The notes: generated by a model not told the origin, from the sequence alone. A DNA stretch of 64,000 nt from Pseudosulfitobacter sp. DSM 107133 (GCF_022788695.1 NZ_CP085154.1:2542001-2606000), one strand, 5' to 3'; counted from the stretch's first letter, positions 28,007-38,720 are shown. Program-made: numbers and translations.

Positions 28007-29191
28007 TCAGGTCACCCTGCTACGAGTCTGATATTGCGGGTCATCCCACAGTTTGTCACGCATCACCGTTTCAATGTGCACTATCGCGGCCATTACGTCG
28101 GCCTCATCCAGATACAGCGGGGTAAACCCGAACCGCATGGTGTCAGGCGCGCGAAAATCGCCAATCACGCCGCGCGCGATCAGCGCCTGCATTGCCGCAT
28201 AGCCATGTTCGAAACAAAACGAGACCTGGCTGCCGCGCTGCGCCGCATCGCGCGGGCTGGACAACGTCAGTTCGGGCACGCGGGCCTCGACCTCGCGGAT
28301 GAACAGCTCTTGCAGCGCGACCGAGGCAGCGCGCACATCTGCCATCTCGACACCTTCCCAAACCTCCATCGCCGCCTCTAACGCGGCAAACTGGATGATC
28401 GGCGGCGTGCCTACGCGCATCCGTTCAATCCCGCCAGCGGGGCGGTAATCGGGATCAAAGGCAAAGGGCGCATCATGACCCATCCAGCCCGCAAGTGCCG
28501 GCTGCACCTGATCGACAAGATCGGGGCGCACATAGATAAACGCAGGCGCGCCGGGGCCACCGTTGAGATATTTATAGGTACAGCCCACGGCCATTTCGCA
28601 ATTGCTGGCCGCCAGATCGACCGGCACCGCACCGGCGGAATGCGCCAGATCCCAGATCATCACCGCACCGTTGGCATGGGCAATTTCAGTAATCGCTTTC
28701 ATGTCATGCTTGCGGCCCGTGCGGTAATCCACCTCGGTCAGCATCACCGCCGCCACCTGATCGTCAATGGCGTCGGCCACATCCTCGGGGGCGACTGTCT
28801 TCAGCTCAAACCCCTGATCCAGCGTGTTAATCAACCCCTGCACCATGTACAGATCAGTGGGAAAATTACCCGTGTCGCTGAGGACAACCTTGCGACCGGG
28901 CCGCATTTTCAACGCCGAGGCGACCGCCTGATACACTTTGATAGACAGCGTATCGCCCATCACAACCGACCCGGCGGGCGCACCGATCAGACGGGCGATC
29001 TTGTCGCCAATCCGTGCAGGCTGCGCCATCCATCCCGCGTCATTCCAGCCACGGATCAGCATCTGTCCCCATTCATCCGCAATCATGCCAGACACCCGCG
29101 TCGCTGCCGCCTTTGGCAACGGACCCAGCGAATTGCCATCCAGATACAGCACGCCCTCAGGCAGAGCGAACATCTCTTTGCGCAGCACCAT
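28007..29191 (-). CDS. kynU: kynureninase
   Basis: A 394-residue PLP enzyme with Lys207 in CTYKYLNGGPGAPAF as the cofactor lysine, and Asp in WDLAHSAGA. It cleaves kynurenine to anthranilate and alanine. The ATG shares one base with the stop of tryptophan 2,3-dioxygenase (TAATG), so the two are translated together. The frame extends eight residues upstream, inside the preceding gene, but [23 protein letters not shown] is the normal N-terminus. The following gene is the binding protein of the LIV-type transporter. Confidence 0.95.
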   Translation of the reverse strand: MVLRKEMFALPEGVLYLDGNSLGPLPKAAATRVSGMIADEWGQMLIRGWNDAGWMAQPARIGDKIARLIGAPAGSVVMGDTLSIKVYQAVASALKMRPGRKVVLSDTGNFPTDLYMVQGLINTLDQGFELKTVAPEDVADAIDDQVAAVMLTEVDYRTGRKHDMKAITEIAHANGAVMIWDLAHSAGAVPVDLAASNCEMAVGCTYKYLNGGPGAPAFIYVRPDLVDQVQPALAGWMGHDAPFAFDPDYRPAGGIERMRVGTPPIIQFAALEAAMEVWEGVEMADVRAASVALQELFIREVEARVPELTLSSPRDAAQRGSQVSFCFEHGYAAMQALIARGVIGDFRAPDTMRFGFTPLYLDEADVMAAIVHIETVMRDKLWDDPQYQTRSRVT

Positions 29192-30006
29192 TACAGCTCT
29201 CCTCTGACATGCCAAAGTTCGGGAAACAGCTCGACCTCAAGCATCTTGCGCAAATACGCCACCCCCGAGGTCCCACCCGTGCCGCGTTTGAATCCGATGA
29301 TGCGTTCCACCGTGGTCACATGATTGAACCGCCAGCGGCGGAAATAATCCTCAAGATCTACCAGCTTTTCGGCCAGTTCGTATAATTCCCAATGGGTTGC
29401 AGGGTCCTGGTAAACCGTTTTCCACATATCCTGCACGGCAACATCCGCCGACCATGCCGCCTGTGACGGCGCGGGGTTCGGCGCGCTCACATCCAAACGC
29501 GCCGCCACAACGGCCAGCGCCACCTGATACAGGCTAGGCTGGGCCAGCTCGGCCTCCAGCGCTTCATGCGCCGCGCTGCGGTGTTCATGGACCTTTTTCA
29601 GTGCCACCTGACGGTTGCCCAGCAAATATTCGATCATGCGATACTGATGCGACTGAAACCCCGACGAATTGCCCAGGGACGGGCGGAACGCCGTATATTC
29701 GCTGGGCGTCATGGTGCGCAGCACATCCCAGGCCCCGTTCAATTGTTCAAAAATCCGTGCCACCCGGGTCAACATCTTGAAAGCAGGCTGCAAATCCCCC
29801 GCCGCAATGCGCGCGCGCGCGGTCTGCAATTCATGAATCGCCAGCCGCATCCACAGCTCGGATGTCTGGTGCTGCACGATAAACAGCATCTCGTCATGGG
29901 CGTCAGATCGCGGGTGTTGCGCCGTCAGGATCGCGTCCAGCCCCAGATAGTCGCCATAGGACATATCCTTGCTGAAATCGAGCTTTGCGCCGTGGTGGTC
30001 TGTCAT
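29191..30006 (-). CDS. kynA: tryptophan 2,3-dioxygenase
   Basis: A 271-residue heme dioxygenase with the family segments [43 protein letters not shown] ([19 protein letters not shown]) and [22 protein letters not shown]; the His in [11 protein letters not shown] is the expected axial heme ligand. It opens the indole ring of tryptophan to N-formylkynurenine. Its ATG overlaps the stop of the aryl-CoA ligase gene. It is followed by kynU, while kynurenine formamidase is not found next to it. Confidence 0.96.
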   Translation of the reverse strand: MTDHHGAKLDFSKDMSYGDYLGLDAILTAQHPRSDAHDEMLFIVQHQTSELWMRLAIHELQTARARIAAGDLQPAFKMLTRVARIFEQLNGAWDVLRTMTPSEYTAFRPSLGNSSGFQSHQYRMIEYLLGNRQVALKKVHEHRSAAHEALEAELAQPSLYQVALAVVAARLDVSAPNPAPSQAAWSADVAVQDMWKTVYQDPATHWELYELAEKLVDLEDYFRRWRFNHVTTVERIIGFKRGTGGTSGVAYLRKMLEVELFPELWHVRGEL

Positions 30007-31625
30007 TCGGTCTCTCTCAAAGCAAAACGTTGGATTTTCCCTGTCGCCGTTTTGGGCAGCGCATCCACAAAGCGGATGTCACGGGGGTATTTATAGGGGG
30101 CGATGGTTGCTTTCACATGGTCCTGCAAGGCTTTGATGAGAATATCATCCTTGGCCACGCCCTCGGCGACTACCACATGCGCCTGAACGATCTGCCCGCG
30201 CCCTTCATCGGGCTTGGCCACCACCCCGCATTCCACCACATCCGGGTGCGACAGCAACGCCGCCTCAACCTCGGGGCCGGCAATATTATAGCCCGCGCTG
30301 ACAATCATATCATCGTTGCGCGCGGCAAAATGCAGATACCCGTCTTCGTCCATGGTGAAACTGTCACCGGTGATGTTCCAGCCGTTTTGCACATAATCAG
30401 CCTGCCGCGCGTCGGCCAGATAGCGACAGCCGGTCGGCCCCTGCACCGCCAGCCGGCCCACCGTGCCGCGCGGCACTTCGGCCCCGTTCGCATCAACCAC
30501 TTTGGCGCGGTAACCCGTCACCGGCTTACCGGTGCATGCGGGGCGGTGATCGTCAAAACGGTTCGAGATGAAGATATGCAGCATCTCGGTCGCACCGATC
30601 CCGTCCAGCATTGGCTTGCCGGTCTTGGCCATCCATTCGTCATAGACCGGCGCGGGCAGCGTCTCGCCCGCAGATACCGCCGCGCGCAGGCTGCTCAGGT
30701 CTGCACCTTCATCCATCGCACGCAACATGGCGCGATAGGCCGTTGGCGCGGTAAAGCAGACTGTCGCGCGGTATTTTTGAATGATCTCAATCATATTCGG
30801 CGGCGAGGCAGTCTCCAGCAAGGTCGCCGCAGCGCCAAAACGCAGCGGAAAAATCGCCAGCCCCCCCAATCCGAATGTGAACGCCAAAGGCGGCGATCCC
30901 ACAAAGACATCTTCGGGCACCACACCCAGAACCTCGCGCGCATAGCCATCCGCGATCATCAGCAGATCACGGTGAAAATGCATCGTCGCCTTGGGGTTTC
31001 CCGTGGTCCCGCTGGTGAACCCCAACAACGCCACATCGTCCCGCCCGGTCTGCACCGCGTCAAACTGCACCGGCTTCTCCAGCGCCAGCCGGTCCAGCTC
31101 GGCCTCGTGGTTCGATGTACCGTCAAAGCCGGTCACGCTGGTCAAAAACGCAGAGTCCTCGGCGCAGGCTTTCAGTTCGTCCAGCAGACGCGTATCGCAC
31201 AGCGCGTGGCTGATCTCCGCCTTGTCCACAATCGCGCGCAATTCCCCCGCGCGCAGCATCGGCATGGTGTTCACCACCACCGCACCCGCCTTGGTCGCTG
31301 CCAGCCAGCAGGCCACCATCGCAGGGTTGTTGGCCGACCGGATAAGCACACGATTACCGGGCTTTACGTTCAGATCCTCAACCAGAACATGCGCCAGGCG
31401 GTTGGTCCAGTCCGTCAATTCCTTATAGGTCCGCCGCCGCCCGTTTCCGATCAATGCAGTGTGATCGCCAAAGCCTTTGGCCACCATATCATCCGTCAGC
31501 GCCACCCCGACATTCAAAGCGTCGGGATAGTCAAAACCGCTCAGATCAAAGTCGGGCCACTGATCCTGCGGCGGCAGGTTCTGGCGCGAAAACATGTCTA
31601 CATGTGCGGACGGGCTCAACATCAT
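30003..31625 (-). CDS. probable 2-aminobenzoate (anthranilate)--CoA ligase
   Basis: A 540-residue ANL-superfamily aryl-CoA ligase with P-loop [19 protein letters not shown], hinge segment GWNITGDSF and catalytic lysine region [11 protein letters not shown]. The length and the segment [19 protein letters not shown] ([13 protein letters not shown]) match benzoate/2-aminobenzoate-CoA ligases. The specificity for anthranilate is inferred from context: kynU, which produces anthranilate, is two genes downstream, and the 2-aminobenzoyl-CoA monooxygenase/reductase candidate is in the same run. Benzoate or a hydroxybenzoate are the alternatives. Two ATG codons overlap the acyl-CoA dehydrogenase stop. 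Confidence 0.85.
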   Translation of the reverse strand: MMLSPSAHVDMFSRQNLPPQDQWPDFDLSGFDYPDALNVGVALTDDMVAKGFGDHTALIGNGRRRTYKELTDWTNRLAHVLVEDLNVKPGNRVLIRSANNPAMVACWLAATKAGAVVVNTMPMLRAGELRAIVDKAEISHALCDTRLLDELKACAEDSAFLTSVTGFDGTSNHEAELDRLALEKPVQFDAVQTGRDDVALLGFTSGTTGNPKATMHFHRDLLMIADGYAREVLGVVPEDVFVGSPPLAFTFGLGGLAIFPLRFGAAATLLETASPPNMIEIIQKYRATVCFTAPTAYRAMLRAMDEGADLSSLRAAVSAGETLPAPVYDEWMAKTGKPMLDGIGATEMLHIFISNRFDDHRPACTGKPVTGYRAKVVDANGAEVPRGTVGRLAVQGPTGCRYLADARQADYVQNGWNITGDSFTMDEDGYLHFAARNDDMIVSAGYNIAGPEVEAALLSHPDVVECGVVAKPDEGRGQIVQAHVVVAEGVAKDDILIKALQDHVKATIAPYKYPRDIRFVDALPKTATGKIQRFALRETE

Positions 31626-32767
31626 TTCTCTCCTGCAAAATTTGCCAAAGTCTGACGTGCAATCACAACTTTCTGAACATCCGAAGCCCCCTCGTAGATG
31701 CGCAGGGCGCGGATCTCGCGGTACAGGCTTTCAACCATCTGCCCGCTGCGCACCCCGTCGCCACCATGCAGCTGTACCGCCGCATCAATCACCTTTTGCG
31801 CCTGATCCGTGGCAAACAGCTTGGCCATCGCCGCCTCGCGCGTAACCCTTGGCGCGCCGCTGTCCTTGGTCCAGGCCGCGCGGTAGATCAGCAGGGCAGC
31901 AGCATCGACATCCAGCGCCATTTCCGCGATATGCCCTTGAACCAGCTGCAATTCCGCCAGCGCCGCCCCCTGCACCTGCCGTGTCGTGACCCGCGCCAGT
32001 GACTCGTCCAGCGCACGGCGCGCAAACCCCAGTGCCGCCGCCGCCACGGTCGAACGAAAGACATCCAGCACCGACATGGCAATGCCAAACCCCTTACCCC
32101 TTTCGCCCAGCAAGGCCGAGGCCGGCACGCGGCAGTCATTGAACGTCAGCGTTGCCAGCGGATGCGGCGCGATCACCTGCAAGCGCTCGCTAATCTCCAG
32201 GCCCGGTGTATCCGCAGGCACCACAAAGGCCGACAGCCCCCGCGCACCCGGCACGTCTTCGGACCGGGCAAAGACAGTGTAAACATCTGCAATGCCGCCA
32301 TTGCTGATCCATGTCTTTTGTCCATTCAGAACAAATTCATCCCCATCCCGCACCGCAGACATGGTAGAACTTGCCACATCCGAACCTGATTGCGGTTCGG
32401 TCAACGCAAAAGCCGAAATCGCCTGGCCCGTCCGCGTCAGTGGCAGCCAGTCGTCCTTTTGTGCCTCGGTTCCGAACAGCGAAATCGCCCCGGTGCCCAA
32501 CCCTTGCATCGCAAAAGCAAAATCCGCCAACCCATCATGTCGCGCCAATGTTTCGCGGATCAAACACAGGGTCCGCACATCCAGATCGCCGCCGGTGTGC
32601 TGCAACCATCCCGCATCGCCCAGATCCGCCACCAATGCGCGACACGCCCCATCCACATCAGAATGATCCACAGGCAGATGCGCCGCGCACCACGCATCAA
32701 GCTCATCGGCCAATGCCTTGTGATGGGGCTCAAAAAACGGCCAGTTCAGAAACGATCGGTCAGACAT
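31622..32767 (-). CDS. acyl-CoA dehydrogenase
   Basis: A 381-residue FAD-dependent acyl-CoA dehydrogenase. It has [11 protein letters not shown] (flavin/substrate segment), [17 protein letters not shown], the catalytic-base region near the C-terminus (LHGGDGV ... [24 protein letters not shown]). It likely dehydrogenates an intermediate of the ring-opened or partly reduced anthraniloyl-CoA product in a beta-oxidation-like sequence. ATG 32767 gives [13 protein letters not shown]; a GTG six bases upstream is also possible. It is encoded 54 bases after the crotonase gene, past a terminator-like element. Confidence 0.92.
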   Translation of the reverse strand: MSDRSFLNWPFFEPHHKALADELDAWCAAHLPVDHSDVDGACRALVADLGDAGWLQHTGGDLDVRTLCLIRETLARHDGLADFAFAMQGLGTGAISLFGTEAQKDDWLPLTRTGQAISAFALTEPQSGSDVASSTMSAVRDGDEFVLNGQKTWISNGGIADVYTVFARSEDVPGARGLSAFVVPADTPGLEISERLQVIAPHPLATLTFNDCRVPASALLGERGKGFGIAMSVLDVFRSTVAAAALGFARRALDESLARVTTRQVQGAALAELQLVQGHIAEMALDVDAAALLIYRAAWTKDSGAPRVTREAAMAKLFATDQAQKVIDAAVQLHGGDGVRSGQMVESLYREIRALRIYEGASDVQKVVIARQTLANFAGEK

Positions 32768-32793
32768 ATCCACAGGCCCTTCTTCTCTGGTAC

Positions 32794-32818
32794 AAAAAAT
32801 CCCCGCCGGAGGCTCCCA
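32794..32818 (-). terminator. weak terminator/attenuator inside the catabolic operon
   Basis: Just downstream of the crotonase stop the minus strand reads GGGAGCCTCCGGCGGGGA followed by six T. The hairpin is short (about four pairs) but the T-run is good, so partial termination between crotonase and acyl-CoA dehydrogenase is possible. Confidence 0.4.
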
Positions 32819-32821
32819 TCC

Positions 32822-33622
32822 TCAATCTCCCTCGAAAACGGGGCGGTCCTTGGCGACAAAGGCGCGGTAGGCGCGCTCGAAATCCGCGGTCTGCATGCAA
32901 ATCGCCTGCGCCTGGGCTTCGGCCTCAATCGCCTGATCCAGCGACATCGACCATTCCTGCGCCAGCATGGTTTTGGTCATCATATGGGCAAAGTTCGGGC
33001 CCGCGGCGATTTGCAGCGCCAGTTCGCGCGCCGATGTTTCCAGCGCATCAGCCGCAACGAGGCGGTTGAAAAATCCCCATTTTTCACCTTCCTCGGCGCT
33101 CATCGACCGGCCAGTGTACAGAAGTTCCGCTGCGCGACCCTGACCGATAATACGCGGCAGCATCGCGCAGGCTCCCATGTCACAACCCGCCAATCCCACG
33201 CGGGTGAACAGAAATGCGGTCTTGGCCTCGGGCGTGCCAATCCGCAGGTCCGATGCCATGGCAATGATTGCCCCCGCGCCCACACAGATGCCGTCGATGG
33301 CCGCTATCACCGGCTTGCCGCAGCCCAGAATCGCCTTGACCAGATCACCGGTCATACGGGTAAAGCGCAGCAGTTCCTTCATGTTCATATTGGTCAAAGG
33401 GCCAATAATATCATGCACATCTCCGCCAGAGCTGAAGTTGCCGCCGTTCGAGGCAAAAACCACCGCATGCACATCATCGGCATAGTGCAGATCGCGAAAC
33501 CAGTCGCGCAGCTCGGCATAGCTGTCAAAGGTCAGCGGGTTCTTGCGGTCAGGGCGGCTCAGCCGCACCGTGGCGATGCCCCCGGCGATCTCGCATTCAA
33601 AATGGGTTACGTCAGAGCGCAT
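32822..33622 (-). CDS. enoyl-CoA hydratase/isomerase (crotonase) family protein
   Basis: A 266-residue crotonase with the oxyanion-hole segments [16 protein letters not shown] and [19 protein letters not shown] ([17 protein letters not shown]). The segment [26 protein letters not shown] replaces the usual catalytic Glu region with GCDMGA, so hydratase activity should not be assumed; it may be a C-C hydrolase or isomerase acting on the alicyclic CoA ester. Its start overlaps the MarR gene by 11 bases. Confidence 0.88.
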   Translation of the reverse strand: MRSDVTHFECEIAGGIATVRLSRPDRKNPLTFDSYAELRDWFRDLHYADDVHAVVFASNGGNFSSGGDVHDIIGPLTNMNMKELLRFTRMTGDLVKAILGCGKPVIAAIDGICVGAGAIIAMASDLRIGTPEAKTAFLFTRVGLAGCDMGACAMLPRIIGQGRAAELLYTGRSMSAEEGEKWGFFNRLVAADALETSARELALQIAAGPNFAHMMTKTMLAQEWSMSLDQAIEAEAQAQAICMQTADFERAYRAFVAKDRPVFEGD

Positions 33623-34070
33623 TGGTCATCTCCTCTTGGTCTTGTGTCTCGGCCAGCCGCAGCAGGCGGGTGGCCAGCGTGCGGGCCTCGTCAGCGGTGA
33701 AATCACCCAGCATCTCGTCAATCCACCCCTCGTGGGCCGCAGCCTGACGGGCAAACTCGGCCAGCCCAGCATCGGTCAGGCGCACCATCATTGCACGGCG
33801 GTCCCCCGGCACCGGCACCCGTTCGGCCAACCCTTCGGCGGCCAGCCGGTCAGCGATGCCCGTCACATTGCCATTCGACACCCGCAGCACCCCCGACAGG
33901 GCCGTCATCTTCAGCCCGTCGGGATGGCGCGACAGGGCCGCCATCATGTCAAAGCGTGGCAGCGTGGTTTCAAATTCGCGCCGCAGCGCCTCGCGCAGGC
34001 GTGCCTCAATGCCACGGGTGACTTTCAGCAGGCGCAACCACAGGCGCAAACGGTCTTTGGCCGATGTCAT
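33612..34070 (-). CDS. MarR-family transcriptional regulator
   Basis: A 152-residue winged-helix regulator with [37 protein letters not shown] recognition region ([17 protein letters not shown]) and the wing [16 protein letters not shown]. MarR proteins of aromatic-CoA pathways commonly repress their operon and release DNA on binding the aryl-CoA or acid. Being embedded between the SDR and crotonase genes, it is likely the autoregulated repressor of this catabolic run. ATG 34070 overlaps the SDR stop (ATGA). Confidence 0.92.
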   Translation of the reverse strand: MTSAKDRLRLWLRLLKVTRGIEARLREALRREFETTLPRFDMMAALSRHPDGLKMTALSGVLRVSNGNVTGIADRLAAEGLAERVPVPGDRRAMMVRLTDAGLAEFARQAAAHEGWIDEMLGDFTADEARTLATRLLRLAETQDQEEMTNAL

Positions 34071-34786
34071 ATCTCGCCGCCCGACACCGACAAAGCGTGG
34101 CCGTTGACCATCGACGCCCCTTCCGAGGCCAGAAAGGTTACCGCCGCCACAACCTCGTCCACGGTAATCATGCGGCGCATCGGGTTGCCCGAGGTGATCC
34201 GCGCGGCGGCTTCTTCTTCGCTGATCTTGAACCGCGCCGCGACGCCTTGGACCGCTGCGGTGCCCATCGGGGTGTCGACAAACCCCGGACACACGGCGTT
34301 ACAGGTGATCCCCTCCCGCGCGACCTCGGTTGCCAGCGCACGCACCAGCCCGATCACCCCGTGTTTCGCCGCCACATAGGCCGAAATATTCGGCCCGCCC
34401 TGCAATCCGGCGGTCGAGGCGATGGCAATCAGCCGCCCGCCCCGTGCCATGCTTTGCAAGGCCGCGCGAAAGGTCAGAAAGGTGCCGGTCAGGTTTACAT
34501 CCACTGTGCCCTTGAACACATCCAGCGGCATGTCGCGCAGCTTCATCGACTTGCCCGCCCCGGCATTGGCAACGACCACGTCATAAGGTTTCGAGAACAA
34601 GGCGTTGACCGAGGCTTCGTCGGTCACATCACAGGTCAGGCAGGTCATTCCGCGCCCGCCGTCGGTTTCCTGCAAAGCATCCATGCGACGGCCCGCGATG
34701 GTCACCGCATCGCCCGCGTCGGCCATTGCCTGTGCAATCCCGCGCCCGATGCCCGAACCGCCGCCCGTGATCAAAACCTGTCTCAT
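34067..34786 (-). CDS. SDR-family oxidoreductase
   Basis: A 239-residue short-chain dehydrogenase with the cofactor motif TGGGSGIG near the N-terminus, NAGAG, the catalytic Ser in [10 protein letters not shown] and YVAAK. It probably oxidises a 3-hydroxyacyl-CoA-type intermediate in the anthraniloyl-CoA route. Its ATG overlaps the stop of the monooxygenase/reductase gene (ATGA), and its stop overlaps the MarR start. Confidence 0.93.
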   Translation of the reverse strand: MRQVLITGGGSGIGRGIAQAMADAGDAVTIAGRRMDALQETDGGRGMTCLTCDVTDEASVNALFSKPYDVVVANAGAGKSMKLRDMPLDVFKGTVDVNLTGTFLTFRAALQSMARGGRLIAIASTAGLQGGPNISAYVAAKHGVIGLVRALATEVAREGITCNAVCPGFVDTPMGTAAVQGVAARFKISEEEAAARITSGNPMRRMITVDEVVAAVTFLASEGASMVNGHALSVSGGEI

Positions 34787-37074
34787 ACCCGTTCCTCTGT
34801 CTCTGCAGCGCGGTCGGCCAGCCGCCAAAGCTGATCCCGTCCCGGGCCATAGGGTTGCGGCCAGATGGCCTGTCTGTCGCCAATCCGCGCGGCTTCGCGC
34901 AGGGTCCAATAGGGGTCCGCCAGATGCGGCCGCGCAAGACAGACCAGATCGGCGCGCCCTGCCATCAGGATCGAATTGACGTGATCGGCCTCGAAAATAT
35001 TGCCCACGGCCATGGTTTTGATGCCTGCATCGTTGCGGATGCGGTCAGACATGGGTGTCTGGAACATGCGGCCATAGACGGGTCGGGCTTCGGTGCTGGT
35101 CTGGCCCGCACTGACGTCGATGATGTCGGCACCTGCGGCGGTAAAGGCACGGGCGATGTCGACGGCCTCTTCGGGTGTCACACCCATGTCATGCCAGTCG
35201 GTCGACGAAATCCGTACTGCCATCGGCTTGGCCGCGGGCCACACGGCACGCATGGCCGCGAACACTTCCAACGGATAGCGCAGACGGTTTTCCAGCGATC
35301 CGCCGTAGTCATCATCGCGCACGTTCGACAACGGCGAAATAAAGGACGAGATCAGATAGCCGTGCGCCGCGTGCAGTTCGATCATGTCAAACCCTGCGCG
35401 GTCGGCCATTTCCGCCGCCACAACAAACTCAGCCGTCACCCTGTCCATGTCATCGCGCGTCATGGCGCGGGGGGTGTCGTTGCCATCTGACCACGGCAGC
35501 GCGCTGGCCGAAATCAGCGGCCAGTTGCCCGCAGGCAGCGGCGCGTCCATCGTTTCCCAGCCCACCTGCGTCGATCCCTTGCGGCCCGAATGGCCGATCT
35601 GGCAACAGATCGCTGCGTCGGTTTCGCTGTGCACGAAATCCACCAACCGCTTCCATGCCGCCTCGTGTTCAGGCGCATATAGCCCCGGACAGCCCGGTGT
35701 GATCCGGCCGTCCGCCGACACGCAAGTCATCTCGGTATAGACCAGCCCCGCGCCGCCCTTGGCCCGTTCGCCATAATGGATCAGGTGCCAGTCGGTCGGG
35801 CATCCGTCCACGGCCTTGTACTGCGCCATCGGCGACACAACGATCCGGTTGGCCAGCGTCAGGTCGCGCAACTTCAAGGGCGCGAACATTGGCGCGCGGG
35901 GCGCATTGCTTGGGGCGGCACCGGCCTGCGCCATGAACCAGTCTTCGGCATCCGCCAGCCATTTCGGGTCGCGTTCCCGCAGGTTCTCGTGGCTGATCCG
36001 CTGCGACCGCGTCAGCATCGAGTAGTTCAGCTGCACCGGATCCATGTCCAGATAGCGCTCCACATCCTCGAACCATTCCAGCGAGTTGCGGGCTGCCGAT
36101 TGCAGGCGCAGCACTTCCAGACGGCGGGCGGCCTCGTAGTCCACGAATGCCTTGCCAAGGTCCGGCTCGTTCACCACCGCCTCGGCCAGCTTGGCCGCCG
36201 ATTCCAGCGCCAGCTTGGTCCCCGACCCGATCGAGAAATGGGCCGTGGCAGAGGCATCGCCCAGCAGCACGACATTCTCGTGATGCCAGGTTTCGCACAA
36301 TACCCGCGGGAACTTGATCCAGGCCGAGCCGCGCACGTGATTGGCATTGGATATCAGCGCATGGCCATCCAGATGCGCCGCAAATATGCGCTCGCAAGTG
36401 GCAATGCTTTCCTCTTTGCTCATGTGTTCAAAGCCGAAAGCGTCATAGGTCGCCTGCGAACACTCGACGATAAAGGTCGCCGTGTCGGGGTCGAATTGAT
36501 AGGCATGCGCCCAGACCCAGCCATGTTCGGTCTGCTCGAAGATAAAGGTAAAGGCGTCGTCGAATTTCTGATGCGTGCCCAGCCAGACAAAGGGGCAACG
36601 GCGCACGTCGATGTCGGGCTTGAAGGTGTCCTGAAACTCCAGCCGAGTCTTGGAATTCAGCCCGTCGCAGGCGACCACCAGATCGTAGTCGTCCATATAG
36701 TCGCTGGCGCTGCCGACTTCGGTTTCGAATTGCAGGTCGACCCCCAATTCACGGGCGCGCGCCTGCAAAAGGCTCAGCAGCGTCTTGCGTCCGATGCCGC
36801 AGAACCCGTGGCCGGTGCTGACGATCCGCTGGCCCTTGTGGTGCAGCGCGATGTCGTCCCAATAGGCGAAATGCTGGCGGATGGTCTCGGCGCTGACAGG
36901 ATCGTTCGCGGCCAGATTGCCAAGCGTTTCATCCGACAGAACAACCCCCCAGCCGAACGTGTCATCGGGTTTGTTCCGCTCGATCACCGTGATCTGCGCC
37001 GACGGATCGCGCAGCTTTAGCGAAATGGCGAAATACAGCCCGGCCGGGCCCCCACCCAAACATACAGCGCGCAT
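34783..37074 (-). CDS. bifunctional flavin monooxygenase/old-yellow-enzyme: probable 2-aminobenzoyl-CoA monooxygenase/reductase
   Basis: A 763-residue fusion. Residues 1 to ~380 are a class A FAD monooxygenase ([15 protein letters not shown]; the GD motif [17 protein letters not shown] near residue 275). Residues ~398-750 are an NADH:flavin oxidoreductase of the old yellow enzyme type ([34 protein letters not shown]). This architecture is that of 2-aminobenzoyl-CoA monooxygenase/reductase and salicylyl-CoA 5-hydroxylase. With kynureninase and an aryl-CoA ligase in the run, the former is favoured: hydroxylation and reduction of the ring to 2-amino-5-oxocyclohex-1-enecarboxyl-CoA. It is the first gene of the minus-strand run and starts at ATG 37074 behind GGAGG. 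Confidence 0.9.
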   Translation of the reverse strand: MRAVCLGGGPAGLYFAISLKLRDPSAQITVIERNKPDDTFGWGVVLSDETLGNLAANDPVSAETIRQHFAYWDDIALHHKGQRIVSTGHGFCGIGRKTLLSLLQARARELGVDLQFETEVGSASDYMDDYDLVVACDGLNSKTRLEFQDTFKPDIDVRRCPFVWLGTHQKFDDAFTFIFEQTEHGWVWAHAYQFDPDTATFIVECSQATYDAFGFEHMSKEESIATCERIFAAHLDGHALISNANHVRGSAWIKFPRVLCETWHHENVVLLGDASATAHFSIGSGTKLALESAAKLAEAVVNEPDLGKAFVDYEAARRLEVLRLQSAARNSLEWFEDVERYLDMDPVQLNYSMLTRSQRISHENLRERDPKWLADAEDWFMAQAGAAPSNAPRAPMFAPLKLRDLTLANRIVVSPMAQYKAVDGCPTDWHLIHYGERAKGGAGLVYTEMTCVSADGRITPGCPGLYAPEHEAAWKRLVDFVHSETDAAICCQIGHSGRKGSTQVGWETMDAPLPAGNWPLISASALPWSDGNDTPRAMTRDDMDRVTAEFVVAAEMADRAGFDMIELHAAHGYLISSFISPLSNVRDDDYGGSLENRLRYPLEVFAAMRAVWPAAKPMAVRISSTDWHDMGVTPEEAVDIARAFTAAGADIIDVSAGQTSTEARPVYGRMFQTPMSDRIRNDAGIKTMAVGNIFEADHVNSILMAGRADLVCLARPHLADPYWTLREAARIGDRQAIWPQPYGPGRDQLWRLADRAAETEERV

Positions 37075-37439
37075 AACATCCTCCCTGATCCAAGCAAGGA
37101 GAAGGCTAGGCGCGATTCGAATTTACTTCAAGCAAAAATATTTTAAGCATGAAATATAATGGCCAATCTGGCATGATGCTGCATCTCTTCTGCCCACACA
37201 AAGCGCAGGAAACGCTGAAAAACCTTGCCGTGCGCGCGGTGGCGGCCTATCAACCAGCAACACTCATGGAGAGGTTATGACCTGTTAAAGTGGGGAGGCA
37301 CAGCGCCCTCCCGATGCAGAACCGGACCACACCGCTGCCCGCGCGATACGTCGTCGGGCAAATCCTTTCTGCAATCTCGTCACACGACATTTTACCAGCG
37401 CGGGCCCGGCCCGCTCCTTGAACACGAGAGTTCATTCCA
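37075..37439. promoter_or_regulatory. intergenic region: promoter of the catabolic island and of rsgA
   Basis: No gene is evident in these 365 bases. The left third is AT-rich and should hold the promoter of the minus-strand island: direct repeats TTCAAGCA (37127-37134) and TTTAAGCA (37142-37149), 15 bases apart, flank the palindrome AAAATATTTT (37135-37144). They are candidate sites for the MarR regulator. The right part leads into rsgA and shows no recognisable element. Confidence 0.4.
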
Positions 37440-38516
37440 ATGACACGAGACTATTCGAAATTCCTGCCCCCCGCAGGGTCCGCCCCCCTGCCCAAACCCG
37501 CGCCTTCGCCGCTGAAGCTGCTGGGGTGGAAGCCGTTTTTCGACCAGCAGACCAACCTCGAGAACCTTGCGACCACGCCGCCCGTGCGCGTTACCGAAGT
37601 GCATCGCTCTGGTCTGCGGGTGCTGGGCGACGGCATTGATGCCACCATTCCTCCGGGGCCAGAGGCAACAGTGGGCGACTGGTTTCTGCTGGACCAAACC
37701 AACCCCGCCAACAGCATCCTGCTGGACCGCATCAGCCTGTTCGAACGCCGCGCAGCAGGGCATGACCGCAAACGCCAGATGATCGCAGCCAATGTGGACA
37801 CGGTGTTTATCGTGACCTCCTGCAACCGCGATTTCAACGTGGCGCGGCTGGAACGGTTCGTGGCGCTGGCCTTCGAGGCACAGGTGACGCCGGTGATCCT
37901 GCTGACCAAGGCCGACCTGTGCGACGACACCGCCCCCTACCTGGATGCGGCGCGTGCCATCTCGAACCGCGTTGTGGTCGAGGCGCTGAATGCCAAAAGC
38001 GAAGAGCCGCTTGCCAAGCTGTCGGGCTGGTGCACGCCGGGGCAGACGGTGGCCTTTCTGGGGTCGTCCGGCGTCGGCAAATCCACACTGGTCAACGCGC
38101 TGTTTCAAAGCAGCGTGGCCGACACCGGCGCCGTGCGCGAGGATGACAATCGCGGACGCCACACCACCACGCACCGCCAGCTGCACTTTACCGCAGAGGG
38201 CTGCGCGGTGCTGGACACGCCCGGAATGCGCGAGCTGCAACTGACCGATGTCGAAGACGGGATTGCCGAGGTCTTTGACGATCTGGTGACGCTGGCAGGC
38301 CAATGCCGGTTCAACGACTGCGCCCACGAGACCGAACCGGGCTGTGCTGTGCGCAAGGCGCTGGAGACAGGCGAAATCGACGCGCCCCGTCTGGCACGCT
38401 GGCGCAAGCTGGCGGCCGAGGAGCGGTTCAACACCTCGACGCTGGCCCAGCGCAAGGCGCACGAGAAGTCGTTTCACAAGAAGATCAAGTCGATCCAGCA
38501 GAAGAAGAAGCACTAG
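37440..38516 (+). CDS. rsgA: ribosome small subunit-dependent GTPase A
   Basis: A 358-residue circularly permuted GTPase. An OB-fold N-terminal domain is followed by G4 (LLTKADL), G1 (GSSGVGKSTLVNAL) and G3 (DTPGMRELQL) in permuted order, then a zinc-binding C-terminal domain (CRFNDCAHETEPGCAV) and a lysine-rich tail (KKIKSIQQKKKH). RsgA acts in 30S subunit maturation. The gene stands alone in plus orientation between two unrelated clusters. Confidence 0.96.
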   Translation: MTRDYSKFLPPAGSAPLPKPAPSPLKLLGWKPFFDQQTNLENLATTPPVRVTEVHRSGLRVLGDGIDATIPPGPEATVGDWFLLDQTNPANSILLDRISLFERRAAGHDRKRQMIAANVDTVFIVTSCNRDFNVARLERFVALAFEAQVTPVILLTKADLCDDTAPYLDAARAISNRVVVEALNAKSEEPLAKLSGWCTPGQTVAFLGSSGVGKSTLVNALFQSSVADTGAVREDDNRGRHTTTHRQLHFTAEGCAVLDTPGMRELQLTDVEDGIAEVFDDLVTLAGQCRFNDCAHETEPGCAVRKALETGEIDAPRLARWRKLAAEERFNTSTLAQRKAHEKSFHKKIKSIQQKKKH

Positions 38517-38608
38517 GTCTTCTTATCCTGATATCCGGACAGTGCTTTGCACTTTGATTGCAGAAGCTGGCGAAACCGGCCCGACCTCATGGTCGATATG
38601 GCAAAGCT

Positions 38609-38633
38609 CCGGCGCGCTTTCATGGCGCGCCGG
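38609..38633 (+). repeat. perfect inverted repeat downstream of rsgA
   Basis: CCGGCGCGC and GCGCGCCGG are perfect nine-base arms around a TTTCATG loop, 93 bases after the rsgA stop. No T-run follows, so its role as a terminator is uncertain. Confidence 0.5.
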
Positions 38634-38720
38634 TCCCATCGCGGGCATTGCTCCGTTCCGCGTTGATATCCATTGTGCAGACATCATCGCGCTGCCGCGC
38701 CCTCAGGAACGTTCACCACC

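Noticed and set aside
29985..31655. Open frame of 556 codons on the plus strand opposite the aryl-CoA ligase
   Set aside because: Arg/Gln/His-rich antisense frame without motifs; the minus-strand ligase has all catalytic motifs.
37225..37443. 72-codon plus-strand frame before rsgA
   Set aside because: No site upstream, unusual composition, and no similarity to known small proteins.
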